Positions 16,009 through 24,076 of a stretch of DNA of 64,000 bases are shown here, in pieces. Positions within the stretch are counted from its first letter, which is position 1, and every line of letters starts with the position of its first letter. The translations under genes and the position numbers were made by a program. The DNA is taken from NCBI GenBank assembly GCA_947500135.1, contig CANMQX010000001.1, positions 186,001 to 250,000 on the forward strand. The letters are read 5' to 3'. A model generated the notes under the pieces. The model did no database searches. It saw nothing but the letters and a program-made list of their open reading frames with translations, and was not told where the DNA came from. This DNA is from an uncultured Paracoccaceae bacterium (GTDB taxonomy: Bacteria > Pseudomonadota > Alphaproteobacteria > Rhodobacterales > Rhodobacteraceae).

Positions 16009-17031
16009 TCATTGATGGGCCGCACCCTTTTTGCGCTGCGCATAACCGGCAATGCCAATGGCAATCAGCAGTGTCAGACCGTTAAACATCGGCTCCACCC
16101 AGAAACTGCCGCCAAATTGCTGAATGCCCGAAATACCGACCGCCAGGATCACGACACCCACAATTGTGCCCCAGACATTGACCCGGCCCGGTTTGATCGT
16201 GGTGGAGCCAAGGAAGGCACCCACCAAAGCAGGCAACAGGAATTCCAACCCGACAGAGGCCTGACCGATCCGCAGTTTCGACGCCAGAATAATCCCCGCC
16301 AGTGCCGTCAACGTGCCCGATGTGACAAAGGCGCCAACCACGAACTTACGGGTGGGAATGCCGTTCAACTCAGCAGCTTTCGGGTTCGCCCCAATGGCAT
16401 AAAGGTAGCGACCAATCGGCGTGTATTCGAGGATGATCCACAGCGCGACAGTGATCGCCAAAATGTAAAACCCGGTTATCGGCAGGCCAAAAACAAAGGT
16501 TCCGTTGACGGCATAAAACCCCTCTGGCAGGACCCCGACAATCTGGCGGCCGCCCGTGTGCCATAGCGCCAGCGCATAAAGAACGGTGCCGGTGCCAAGC
16601 GTCGCGATGAAGGCGTCGATCTTCGCAATCTCGACCAGAAAACCGTTCAGCACACCTGTGAACGCCCCCAAGGCCAACACAATCAGGCAAGCAATCGGCC
16701 ATGGCACGCCGTAAAGCGTCTGCAAAGAAATGGCGAGGATATGCCACAGCACAATGCCATACCCCACCGTCAGGTCGATCCGGCCTGCCACCATCGGGAT
16801 CATCGCGGCCAGTGACAACAGAGCAATAATCGCCTTGTCCGAAATGATGGCGCGCACGTTCAGCATCGTGGGGAACGTATTGGGCAGCAGGATCGAAAAC
16901 AGGATGATCAGCCCGAACATCAGGATAACCAGCCCGTAAACCGGGATCAGCCGCAACAGCTTCCCACCGGATGAAAGTTTGGCCAACTCATCCCGTGTCG
17001 GTTCAAGCGCGTCGGATTCGACAGAGTTCAT
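16009..17031 (-). CDS. Sugar ABC transporter permease (RbsC family), importer 2
   Basis: 340-residue inner-membrane permease with about ten hydrophobic segments. Family hallmarks are AGRIDLTVGYGIVL near residue 82 and, further on, GRYLYAIGANPKAAELNGI, the cytoplasmic loop that contacts the ATPase. The FLGSTTIKPGRVNVWGT block corresponds to the GGxS-GGxG loop of the family but lacks the double Gly-Gly, a modest variation. CCGGAG lies nine bases before the ATG. It sits 18 bases downstream of the tandem ATPase gene in the same minus-strand operon. Confidence 0.9.
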   Translation of the reverse strand: MNSVESDALEPTRDELAKLSSGGKLLRLIPVYGLVILMFGLIILFSILLPNTFPTMLNVRAIISDKAIIALLSLAAMIPMVAGRIDLTVGYGIVLWHILAISLQTLYGVPWPIACLIVLALGAFTGVLNGFLVEIAKIDAFIATLGTGTVLYALALWHTGGRQIVGVLPEGFYAVNGTFVFGLPITGFYILAITVALWIILEYTPIGRYLYAIGANPKAAELNGIPTRKFVVGAFVTSGTLTALAGIILASKLRIGQASVGLEFLLPALVGAFLGSTTIKPGRVNVWGTIVGVVILAVGISGIQQFGGSFWVEPMFNGLTLLIAIGIAGYAQRKKGAAHQ

Positions 17032-17049
17032 GAAGGCTGCTCCGGTTTT

Positions 17050-18543
17050 CTATGCTGCGTCACTGGCCGATGCGGCCTGAATAAGGGATTGGGTCGAAAG
17101 GCTGACATCACGCAATTCCGACACGATGCGGCCACGGCTAAAAACAATGGCGCGATGGCAGATATTCGCGATTTCCTCGAAATCGGTCGAGACAACCAAC
17201 ACACCCATACCAGAGGCGAGCGCCTCATATAACAAATGATAAATCTCGGCCTTTGCACCGACATCGACACCTGCGGTCGGGTCTTCGGCAATCAGAAACC
17301 GACGCCCGGTATCCAGCCACCGGCCCACGACCACCTTCTGCTGATTACCGCCAGACAAGGCCTCAATCGCGAGGGTGGGATCATTGGGCGACAGGCCAAC
17401 GCGGGCACCCAATTCCTGCGCCATCGCGTCCTCGGTGCGGCTGCCCAACAGGCTGAACAGGCCGCGCTTGGTCGCGGCGGGGTTGATAAACGCGTTTTCA
17501 CGAACGCTCAGCGCAGGCGCGATAGACTCGACCACCCGGTCACGCGCCACAAATCCGATCCCCGATTGCATCGCCGCGCGGGCGTTTTCCAGATTGGGGG
17601 CCGCGCCATCCAGCAGAACAGTGCCCTCATGCGGTTCCAAACCAAACAGGGCGCGACCGACATCCTCATGCCCTGCCCCGCGCAATCCAACCAGACCGAC
17701 CAATTCACCGCGCTGCACCTGAAAGCTGACATCGCTGACATTGCGGGTGCTCAGGTTCGCGACCAACAGTACCTCACTGCCATCCTCGGCATCCGGGCGT
17801 TCAATCTCGCGCGCCTTGCGACCCACAATCAGTCTGACAAGGTCCTCGGCATTGGTATGGGCAATATCACGCATCCCAACCATCACGCCGTCGCGTAACA
17901 CGGCAACACGGTCGGCAATCTGGAAAATCTCATCCAGCCGGTGACTGACATAGATCATGCCAACACCCTTGTCGCGCAACGGACGCAGGGCCTTGAACAG
18001 GCGCTCCACCTCATCTGCGGGCAAGGACGCGGTGGGTTCATCCAGCACCAGAAAATCGCATTCAACGGCCAGGGCGCGGGCAATCGCCACCAGCGACTTT
18101 TCCGTGCGCGACAGGCTCGCCACCCGGGCAGTCGGCTCAAAATCCGCCTCGACATGGGCCAGGGCAACACGGGCGCGCGCCTCTGTCGCGGGCCAATCGA
18201 TCCGGCCCGCCTTGCGGGCATAGCCAACAGCGAGGGCGATGTTTTCCGCGACGGACATCCATTCAATCAGGCCAAGGTCCTGATGGATAAAGGCAACGGC
18301 CTGCTTTTCGCTGATCTTGCCTGCCACATGATTATAAGGTGTGCCATCAACACTGACCTGGCCGCTATCGGCAGCGTGGATTCCACCAAGCGTCTTGATC
18401 AGCGTGGATTTGCCCGCCCCGTTCTCACCCAGCAAGGCGACAATTTCACCACGGTTGACGCGCAACGTCACATCGGTCAGCGCATGGGTGCCGCCAAACG
18501 TCTTGACGATGCTGTCAAAGAACAGGCCGTCCGTGGTTGCCAT
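17050..18543 (-). CDS. Tandem sugar ABC transporter ATPase (RbsA/MglA family), importer 2
   Basis: 497 residues with two nucleotide-binding domains. Domain 1 has Walker A GENGAGKST near residue 38, Walker B FLVLDEPTASL and an H-loop VSHRLDE, but LSRTEKSLVAIAR where the signature LSGGQ is expected. Domain 2 has a degenerate P-loop GLRGAGHEDVGRA, as usual for RbsA, a good signature LSGGNQQKVVVGR, and FLIAEDPTAGVDVG at Walker B, where the Asp-Glu order is swapped compared with DEPT. GGGGAGGAAA precedes the ATG. It is the first gene of the importer-2 operon, downstream of a promoter flanked by two operators. Confidence 0.92.
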   Translation of the reverse strand: MATTDGLFFDSIVKTFGGTHALTDVTLRVNRGEIVALLGENGAGKSTLIKTLGGIHAADSGQVSVDGTPYNHVAGKISEKQAVAFIHQDLGLIEWMSVAENIALAVGYARKAGRIDWPATEARARVALAHVEADFEPTARVASLSRTEKSLVAIARALAVECDFLVLDEPTASLPADEVERLFKALRPLRDKGVGMIYVSHRLDEIFQIADRVAVLRDGVMVGMRDIAHTNAEDLVRLIVGRKAREIERPDAEDGSEVLLVANLSTRNVSDVSFQVQRGELVGLVGLRGAGHEDVGRALFGLEPHEGTVLLDGAAPNLENARAAMQSGIGFVARDRVVESIAPALSVRENAFINPAATKRGLFSLLGSRTEDAMAQELGARVGLSPNDPTLAIEALSGGNQQKVVVGRWLDTGRRFLIAEDPTAGVDVGAKAEIYHLLYEALASGMGVLVVSTDFEEIANICHRAIVFSRGRIVSELRDVSLSTQSLIQAASASDAA

Positions 18544-18577
18544 AAAATTTCCTCCCCACGCGATCGGTTTCTGCTAG

Positions 18578-18589
18578 GTTACCGGTAAC
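18578..18589. promoter_or_regulatory. GntR/IdnR-type operator downstream of importer-2 promoter
   Basis: GTTACCGGTAAC, a perfect 12-bp palindrome, matches the E. coli GntR core more closely than the ATCGAT copies. It lies about 10 bases past the -10 box of the minus-strand promoter. Confidence 0.75.
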
Positions 18590-18597
18590 GTAGCTTT

Positions 18598-18626
18598 AGC
18601 ATTTGTCGAAAGCGCCCACCTGTCAA
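18598..18626 (-). promoter_or_regulatory. Promoter of the importer-2 operon
   Basis: On the minus strand TTGACA (18621-18626, consensus), a 17-base spacer and AATGCT (18598-18603). One operator lies immediately upstream (18629-18652) and another immediately downstream (18578-18589). Confidence 0.6.
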
Positions 18627-18628
18627 GG

Positions 18629-18652
18629 CAATTTGTTATCGATAACAAATTG
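18629..18652. promoter_or_regulatory. 24-bp perfect palindromic operator between importer 2 and lacI copy 2
   Basis: CAATTTGTTATC followed by its exact reverse complement makes a 24-bp perfect palindrome, the longest of the set, with the shared core TGTTATCGATAACA. It abuts the -35 box of the importer promoter and overlaps the likely lacI promoter. Confidence 0.88.
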
Positions 18653-18662
18653 CGATTAAACT
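18633..18662 (+). promoter_or_regulatory. Possible promoter of lacI copy 2
   Basis: TTGTTA (18633-18638), an 18-base spacer and TAAACT (18657-18662). It lies within the 24-bp palindrome, so autorepression is predicted. Both hexamers are imperfect. Confidence 0.4.
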
Positions 18663-18693
18663 GCGCCGCCATGCGATGAAAGGAACGTCGCGC

Positions 18694-19701
18694 ATGACCA
18701 GAAAAACAAGCACAAAACTCGAAGACATCGCGCGCGCAGCCGGCGTTTCGAAAATGACGGTCAGCCGTGTGATGCGTGGCGGGACAGGTTTTTCGGATGC
18801 AACCCGGGACAAGGTTCTGGCCGAGGCGGATCGGCTGCAATACCTGCCAAACCGAATCGCTGCGACCTTCGGTTCCACCGAAACCAGCACATTGGTTGGG
18901 CTTTGCGTACCGCGTTTCACCTCATCGCTGTTTGGTCATGTGACGGAATCGATCCAAAGCAATCTGAGCCGTCTTGGTTATCAAACGGTGATTGGCAGCC
19001 ACGATCAGATCGCCAAGGACGAAGAGCTTTGGCTCAAAACCCTCGCCGCCTGGCGGCCCGCCGGGATCTTGCTGGCAGGCACGCGCCATACCCCAGATAC
19101 GATTGAACTGCTTAAAAACCTCTCCGTGCCGGTGATCGAACTATGGGATCTGACAACCGATCCGCTTGATATGGCGGTCGGTTTCTCGCATTTCGACTGC
19201 GGCCTGACGATGGGGCGCTACGTGGCCCAGCAGGGACGACGACAGATCGGCTATGTCGGGGCCATGGCCGGGATCGATACGATGGGGCGGGCCCGGCAAC
19301 ACGGGTTCGAGGCGGCAATGGCCGAAGCCGACCTACCGCTCGCCGCCAAGGAAATCGCGCATGACCACCCCAGTTTTTATACCGGCTTTGTTGGCACAGA
19401 AAACATCTTGGCGCGCAACCCCGGATTGGACGCGCTTTACTACCATGACGATGAAATGGCGATTGGCGGCATCGCCTATCTGAACCGGCATGGGATCAGG
19501 ATCAAAGACGATATCGGCATCGCCGGTTGGGGCGGGATGGAGGCGGCATCGATCCTGCCCGAACGGCTGACCACAACTGACATCCCGGCAGGCGCACTCG
19601 GGAAAGTCGCGGCGGAAAAACTCGTCACACGGCTGCGCGGCGACGCGGTGGATGACGTGACAGTCGTGGCAACGCGGCTGATACCGGGGAACACGGTTTA
19701 G
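18694..19701 (+). CDS. LacI-family regulator, GntR-like (copy 2)
   Basis: 335 residues. The helix-turn-helix is KLEDIARAAGVSKMTVSRVM, followed by the ligand-binding core. ILLAGTRHTPDTIELLKN, VPVIELWDL and AVGFSHFD correspond to blocks of E. coli GntR (LTERTHTPRTLKMIE, VPVVELMD, AVGFDNFE), so a gluconate-type ligand is a fair guess. AAAGGAAC lies seven bases before the ATG. It is divergent from the importer-2 operon across the 24-bp operator and is probably its repressor. Both LacI proteins may share targets, since the operators are nearly the same. Confidence 0.88.
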   Translation: MTRKTSTKLEDIARAAGVSKMTVSRVMRGGTGFSDATRDKVLAEADRLQYLPNRIAATFGSTETSTLVGLCVPRFTSSLFGHVTESIQSNLSRLGYQTVIGSHDQIAKDEELWLKTLAAWRPAGILLAGTRHTPDTIELLKNLSVPVIELWDLTTDPLDMAVGFSHFDCGLTMGRYVAQQGRRQIGYVGAMAGIDTMGRARQHGFEAAMAEADLPLAAKEIAHDHPSFYTGFVGTENILARNPGLDALYYHDDEMAIGGIAYLNRHGIRIKDDIGIAGWGGMEAASILPERLTTTDIPAGALGKVAAEKLVTRLRGDAVDDVTVVATRLIPGNTV

Positions 19702-19706
19702 GCGCG

Positions 19707-21515
19707 CTAACCCGCCTTCTCTTCCAGCATCAGCCACTCATCTTCTGCGGCAGACAATGCCTCTTGCCGGGCGACCAGCGCCTCGGTGGCTTTCTGAAAT
19801 TTCACAGGCTCGCGCGTAAACAATTCAGGATCAGCCAGCAGACCTTCCAGCTTGGCAATCTCAGCCCCCAGCCGGTCAATCACGCCCGGCAATTCTTCCA
19901 ACCGGTGCTTTTCGGTAAATGACAGCCCGGCAGCCGACGGTTTCACCTGCGCAGGCTTATCCTTTTTTGGCGCCGATTTCGGGGCCACGGGACTTTCTGC
20001 AAAATCAGCCCCGCGCTGGCTGCGATAATCGCTCCAGCCGCCTGCATAAACAACCGCCTGCCCATTACCCTCCATGGCAATGGTCGTTGTGGCCACCCTG
20101 TCCAGAAAATCGCGGTCGTGGCTCACCAGCAGGACAGTGCCGTCATATTCGCCCAAGATATCCTGCAACAGATCCAGTGTTTCGATATCCAGATCATTGG
20201 TCGGTTCGTCCAGAACCAACAGGTTGCTTTCCCGCGCCATCAAACGGGCCAACAGCAACCGGGCCTTTTCACCACCTGACAGGGAGCGAACCGGCGCGCG
20301 CGCCTGTGCTTCGTCAAACAGAAACTCTTTCAGATAGCCAACCACATGTTTGGGCTGCCCACGCACCATCACCTGATCGGATTTGCCCGACACCCCCAGC
20401 TCAGGATCATTGGCCAGATTTTCCCAAAGCGACATCTCAGGCTTCAGCGCCGCGCGGGTCTGATCAAACACCGCGATATCCAGATTGGTGCCCAACTTGA
20501 CCGACCCGGCATCCGGGGCCACTTGCCCCAGCAGCATCTTGATCAGCGTCGTCTTGCCCACGCCATTGGGGCCGACAAAGGCGATCCGGTCACCGCGCTG
20601 CACCGTCAGGTCCAACCCTTGCACAATCTGCTTGCCGTCAAATGATTTGGTCAGGCCAAAGGCTTCCATCACCTTCTTGCCAGATGTGGGACCACCCTCA
20701 AACGCCATTGCCGCGGTACCTTGGCGCTTGATCTGGCTGGCCCGTTCAGCGCGCAGTTTCTGCAAGGCACGCACACGGCCCTGATTACGCTTGCGGCGCG
20801 CGGAAATCCCCTCGACCGCCCAACGGGCCTCCGCCTTGATCTTGCGGTTCAGCTTGTGACGCTGCTGGTCTTCTTCTTCCCAGATCTTGTCCCGCCATTC
20901 TTCAAAGCGATCAAACCCTTGCTCCGCCCGGCGGACCTGCCCGCGATCAATCCACTGGGTGGCGCGGGTCAAGGCACGCAAAAAGGCGCGGTCATGCGAA
21001 ATCAGCACAAACGCCGCGCGGGTCTGTTTCAATTCCTGCTCCAGCCAGGCAATCGCCTCGATATCCAGATGGTTTGTCGGCTCATCCAGCAACATCAGTT
21101 CCGGGGCCTCGGCCATCAGTTTAGCCAATGCCGCGCGGCGACGCTCGCCGCCCGATGCGGTGGCTACATCACCGGCAGGGTCAAATTTCAGCCCCTCGGC
21201 CACCATCTCAACCTTATAGGCTTCGTCCGGTTCCAATCCGCTGGCGGCATAATCGCCAAGGGTGGCGCAACCGGCCATCGACGGGTCCTGCTCCATGTAA
21301 CCGGCGGTAACACCGGGGGATAAAACGCGGGCGCCGCTATCGGCCTCGACCAGACCCGCCATCACCTTCATCAGCGTCGATTTCCCCGACCCGTTGCGGC
21401 CCACCAAAGCCACACGATCGCCGGGTTGGACGACCAAAGACAGGTCCTCAAATACAGGATCGCCCCCGAAGGTAAGCGCAATATCAGAAATCTGGAGAAG
21501 CGGTGCCTTTGCCAT
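19707..21515 (-). CDS. uup: ABC-F ATPase Uup
   Basis: 602 residues with two nucleotide-binding domains and no membrane segment. Walker A motifs are GRNGSGKST near residue 39 and GPNGVGKTT near 315; signatures are SGGERRRAAL and LSGGEKARLL; both Walker B motifs read LLDEPTNHLDIE / VLDEPTNDLDIE as in ABC-F proteins. The positively charged linker lies near 240-280, and the last 60 residues form the Uup-type C-terminal coiled coil. ABC-F proteins act on ribosomes; Uup also affects transposon excision and branched DNA in E. coli. It follows olsB by nine bases. Confidence 0.93.
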   Translation of the reverse strand: MAKAPLLQISDIALTFGGDPVFEDLSLVVQPGDRVALVGRNGSGKSTLMKVMAGLVEADSGARVLSPGVTAGYMEQDPSMAGCATLGDYAASGLEPDEAYKVEMVAEGLKFDPAGDVATASGGERRRAALAKLMAEAPELMLLDEPTNHLDIEAIAWLEQELKQTRAAFVLISHDRAFLRALTRATQWIDRGQVRRAEQGFDRFEEWRDKIWEEEDQQRHKLNRKIKAEARWAVEGISARRKRNQGRVRALQKLRAERASQIKRQGTAAMAFEGGPTSGKKVMEAFGLTKSFDGKQIVQGLDLTVQRGDRIAFVGPNGVGKTTLIKMLLGQVAPDAGSVKLGTNLDIAVFDQTRAALKPEMSLWENLANDPELGVSGKSDQVMVRGQPKHVVGYLKEFLFDEAQARAPVRSLSGGEKARLLLARLMARESNLLVLDEPTNDLDIETLDLLQDILGEYDGTVLLVSHDRDFLDRVATTTIAMEGNGQAVVYAGGWSDYRSQRGADFAESPVAPKSAPKKDKPAQVKPSAAGLSFTEKHRLEELPGVIDRLGAEIAKLEGLLADPELFTREPVKFQKATEALVARQEALSAAEDEWLMLEEKAG

Positions 21516-21524
21516 ATCCGCCTG

Positions 21525-22235
21525 CTACGTCAGCGCAGCCTCCTGCGCAAGGGCACGCAGGGCGCGGGCGCGGGCGGCGGGCACTTTCCCCACCTCAAGA
21601 CAGGTGAAGACATGCATGGTCTGCAGCGCAGGGTCCACAACCAGCGCATCACCAACCCAACCACCCATCGCCAGATAGGTGCGCAGCAACGGAGGCAACG
21701 GCGCGGGCCCACTGGCCCGTTCACCAGCCAACGGCAACGCCGGGCCACGGGCCGTGGGACGCAAATGGTCGGGGCCTGCATGCCGGGCCAACCGGCTCAG
21801 GGCGCGGCCATAAACGGCCGGGTCCGTCCCGGCAAAGCTGGCACAACCAAACAGCAGCCCAACGCCCCGTGTATCGACTTGGGCGGTCAATGCCGCCCAA
21901 ACCATGCGCAAAACATCCGCATCCTGCACATCCGGCGCCACGCAAAACCGGCCAATCTCCAACATCGGAACATCAAGGGCGATCAAACAGGACAGATCAT
22001 AAAACTGCGCGGCATAACCATCTGCTGCTGGCCCTTCGGACAGGCGCAGCGATGCGACCAGTCGACCCGCCTGATCCTCGACCATGACATGTTGGCAATC
22101 AGTATCATAAACATCCGCATCAACACCCGGCACACCGAAAAAACACAAGTGACGCAAACGCTGACAAGCACGCAAATCGGCATCATGCGCGGCAAAGCGC
22201 ACCCGATACCGACCCTTGAGAAACGGAATTGTCAT
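21525..22235 (-). CDS. olsB: L-ornithine N-alpha-acyltransferase OlsB (GNAT fold)
   Basis: 236 residues. The opening YRVRFAAHDADLRACQRLRHLCFF, the DxxCQHVMVED block and the EIGRFCVAPD strand are typical of the OlsB/hemolysin-like acyltransferases. OlsB transfers a 3-hydroxyacyl chain from acyl-ACP to ornithine, the first step in making phosphorus-free ornithine membrane lipids; OlsA would finish the lipid and is not in the window. AAGGTGA precedes the ATG. It heads a two-gene run with uup. Confidence 0.85.
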   Translation of the reverse strand: MTIPFLKGRYRVRFAAHDADLRACQRLRHLCFFGVPGVDADVYDTDCQHVMVEDQAGRLVASLRLSEGPAADGYAAQFYDLSCLIALDVPMLEIGRFCVAPDVQDADVLRMVWAALTAQVDTRGVGLLFGCASFAGTDPAVYGRALSRLARHAGPDHLRPTARGPALPLAGERASGPAPLPPLLRTYLAMGGWVGDALVVDPALQTMHVFTCLEVGKVPAARARALRALAQEAALT

Positions 22236-22309
22236 AATTGTTCACCTTGGCGAAGCGTCACCCGCACCCTACGTTACCGAACAACATGACGGAAGGATGA
22301 CAAAAACAC

Positions 22310-22705
22310 ATGGATAAAGTGACCAAATCCGACGCCGAATGGCGGGCGCAACTCTCTGATCTGGCCTATAAGGTTACGCGCAAACATGGGACCGAACGGG
22401 CAGGCACGCACGAAGATTTCCCCAAAGAGCCGGGCACCTATATGTGTACCTGCTGCGGCGCACCGGTTTTCGATCAGGCGCATAAATTCGACAGCGGCAC
22501 AGGCTGGCCATCATTCTACCAACCGGTCGATGGCGACATGGTCGGTGAAAGCGTTGACCGCAGCTTTTTCATGAAACGAACCGAAGTACACTGCAACCGG
22601 TGCGACGCGCATCTGGGGCATGTCTTCCCCGACGGACCACAACCAACCGGGCTGCGCTACTGCATCAACGGGGTGGCGCTGGAATTTGAACCCGAGGATG
22701 GATGA
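22310..22705 (+). CDS. msrB: Peptide-methionine (R)-S-oxide reductase MsrB
   Basis: 131 residues, normal for MsrB. Two zinc-binding CxxC pairs are present (CTCC near residue 46, CNRC near 95), with FDSGTGWPSF and the catalytic Cys in RYCINGVALEF. It reduces the R form of methionine sulfoxide in proteins using thioredoxin. The gene stands alone, divergent from olsB, and is followed by a run of palindromes before the convergent ribN gene. Confidence 0.96.
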   Translation: MDKVTKSDAEWRAQLSDLAYKVTRKHGTERAGTHEDFPKEPGTYMCTCCGAPVFDQAHKFDSGTGWPSFYQPVDGDMVGESVDRSFFMKRTEVHCNRCDAHLGHVFPDGPQPTGLRYCINGVALEFEPEDG

Positions 22706-22736
22706 AATGACCCATCCTACAAAACATAAAACCCAT

Positions 22737-22847
22737 GAGGTGCGCGTTCATGCCCACCTCCGGTTTACGGAACAAATCAGACCTTCGCGAAAGTCTGAAA
22801 ACAAATCCTCTTGGCGGATTTGATCCAATTTCTCTCAGAGAAATTGG
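22737..22847. repeat. Four consecutive palindromes between convergent msrB and ribN
   Basis: Four hairpins follow each other. They are 22737-22760 (GAGGTGCGC/GCCCACCTC with one mismatch), 22778-22797 (CAGAC-TTCG/CGAA-GTCTG), 22802-22822 (CAAATCC/GGATTTG) and 22825-22847 (CCAATTTCTC/GAGAAATTGG, 10 bp, 3-base loop). The last is the best candidate for a two-way terminator; the first resembles a REP-type element. Confidence 0.65.
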
Positions 22848-22871
22848 CTCCGTCACGAACGTAGCGTCGTA

Positions 22872-23729
22872 TCAAACCTCCTCCCGCATCACCCAGGCCC
22901 CGGCAATCAGGATCACAGCAGCCCCGACCCACATCAGACCGGGCGGGGCGAAGCCGAAAAACACCAACCCCAGCCCGACATTCAACGGCAATTTCAGATG
23001 ATCAAAGGGCTGGAGATAGGCCGCATCCGCCACGACATAGGCCCGCACCAGCAGATATTGGGCCGCCGCGATTAACAGGCCCGACAGGCCCACCAACCAC
23101 AGCGCATCTGACGCCACGGAAAATCCGGACCCCAAAGCCGCAAAAGCATTCACCGGGACCAGCAACACCACCAGATACAAGGTCAGGGTTGATGCGGCCT
23201 CCGTCCGGGTCAATCGCTTGGCCACCAGCGATGACGCAGCCCAGAAGGCAGCGGCCCCAACCGGTAATAATGCGGCCCAGGCAAAACTCTCCTGCCACGG
23301 GGCAAGGATCAGCGCGCCACCAAAGGCACCCAGCAGAACCGCCCAGATCCGGGTCGAGGTTAATGCCTCACCCAAAAACAGCCCGGCCCCCAAGCTGACA
23401 AATAAAGGCGAGGTCAGGATCAACGCCACCGCCTGCCAGATCGGCACAACCGCCAACCCGGCCACCCAGAGTTGCACACCGATAGCGGCCAGCACGACAC
23501 GCAACACATGCAATCCCAACTGGCCCGTGCGCCACGATGCATGCCACACCGTGGGAACCACCACGGCCAAAGCGATGACATATTGCCAGAACACAATGGT
23601 CGGCGATGCGACGCCATGCAGCATCCCCGCCCCTTGCACCGCCGTATTGGCGCCCGCAAACAGCGCGCCAGCCGTTACAAAATACAAAGGGCCCATCACG
23701 GCCCCGGTCTTCATTTCCATCTGGATCAT
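22872..23729 (-). CDS. ribN: Riboflavin transporter RibN (EamA/DMT superfamily)
   Basis: 285 residues with about ten hydrophobic helices in two EamA repeats (ASPTIVFWQY, GEALTSTRIWAVLLGAFGGALIL and the second repeat ending GAAVILIAGAWV). On sequence alone it is a generic drug/metabolite-type exporter or importer. An FMN riboswitch lies in its leader, which is the signature of RibN, the rhizobial and roseobacter riboflavin importer. The ATG at 23727-23729 has AAAGGA eight bases upstream; the open frame extends further, through the riboswitch expression platform. Assignment rests on family plus riboswitch. Confidence 0.85.
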   Translation of the reverse strand: MIQMEMKTGAVMGPLYFVTAGALFAGANTAVQGAGMLHGVASPTIVFWQYVIALAVVVPTVWHASWRTGQLGLHVLRVVLAAIGVQLWVAGLAVVPIWQAVALILTSPLFVSLGAGLFLGEALTSTRIWAVLLGAFGGALILAPWQESFAWAALLPVGAAAFWAASSLVAKRLTRTEAASTLTLYLVVLLVPVNAFAALGSGFSVASDALWLVGLSGLLIAAAQYLLVRAYVVADAAYLQPFDHLKLPLNVGLGLVFFGFAPPGLMWVGAAVILIAGAWVMREEV

Positions 23730-23781
23730 TGCATCTGTCCTTTCTTGTCTTGCGCATGACCCAAGGCAAAACAGAACAGAT

Positions 23782-23799
23782 AACAGGCCAAAGCCTGCT
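23782..23799 (-). terminator. Candidate expression-platform terminator of the FMN riboswitch
   Basis: On the minus strand AGCAGGC and GCCTGTT form a 7-bp stem (one G.T) with a 4-base loop just after the aptamer, followed by a T-rich tract toward 23765. FMN binding would be expected to favour it. Confidence 0.5.
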
Positions 23800-23807
23800 A
23801 TTTGCAC

Positions 23808-23950
23808 CGCTCTCTTTCATCCGGACTATGACCGTCGGCCCAGGCATCGCACCTGATCTGCTTGACCCTTTGGCAAAGCCAAAGGCGCTCGCGGGCTCGG
23901 GCCAAATGGCCCATACCGCCGGTGGGGAATTCCGCCCCGCCCTGAGAACG
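23808..23950 (-). ncRNA. FMN riboswitch (RFN element) upstream of ribN
   Basis: Read on the minus strand, the conserved RFN blocks occur in order: AATTCCCCACCGGCGGTA (P2/P3), AGCCCGCGAGC, a variable hairpin, GCAGATC, then GCCGACGGTCATAGTCCGG and GATGAAAGAGAG closing P1. This is the aptamer that binds flavin mononucleotide and turns down riboflavin synthesis or uptake genes. It lies about 80 bases before the ribN start, and the gap between ribN and the Rrf2 gene is otherwise promoter DNA. Confidence 0.93.
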
Positions 23951-23970
23951 CCCCACATCGGGGCATGATC

Positions 23971-23999
23971 ACCGTAGAGCGGATAGCAACATGGTTCAA
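23971..23999 (-). promoter_or_regulatory. Promoter of the riboswitch-ribN transcript
   Basis: On the minus strand TTGAAC (23994-23999), a 17-base spacer and TACGGT (23971-23976) lie 21 bases before the aptamer begins. Moderate match. Confidence 0.45.
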
Positions 24000-24076
24000 T
24001 ACTGGATCAATACAGCATCTTGACGTCCATATAATCATAGATATATCTTATCCACGATTCGATTATGAGGGCAGTT

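Noticed and set aside
21426..22289. 287-codon forward open frame over olsB
   Set aside because: Antisense of OlsB; no family motif and strongly biased composition.
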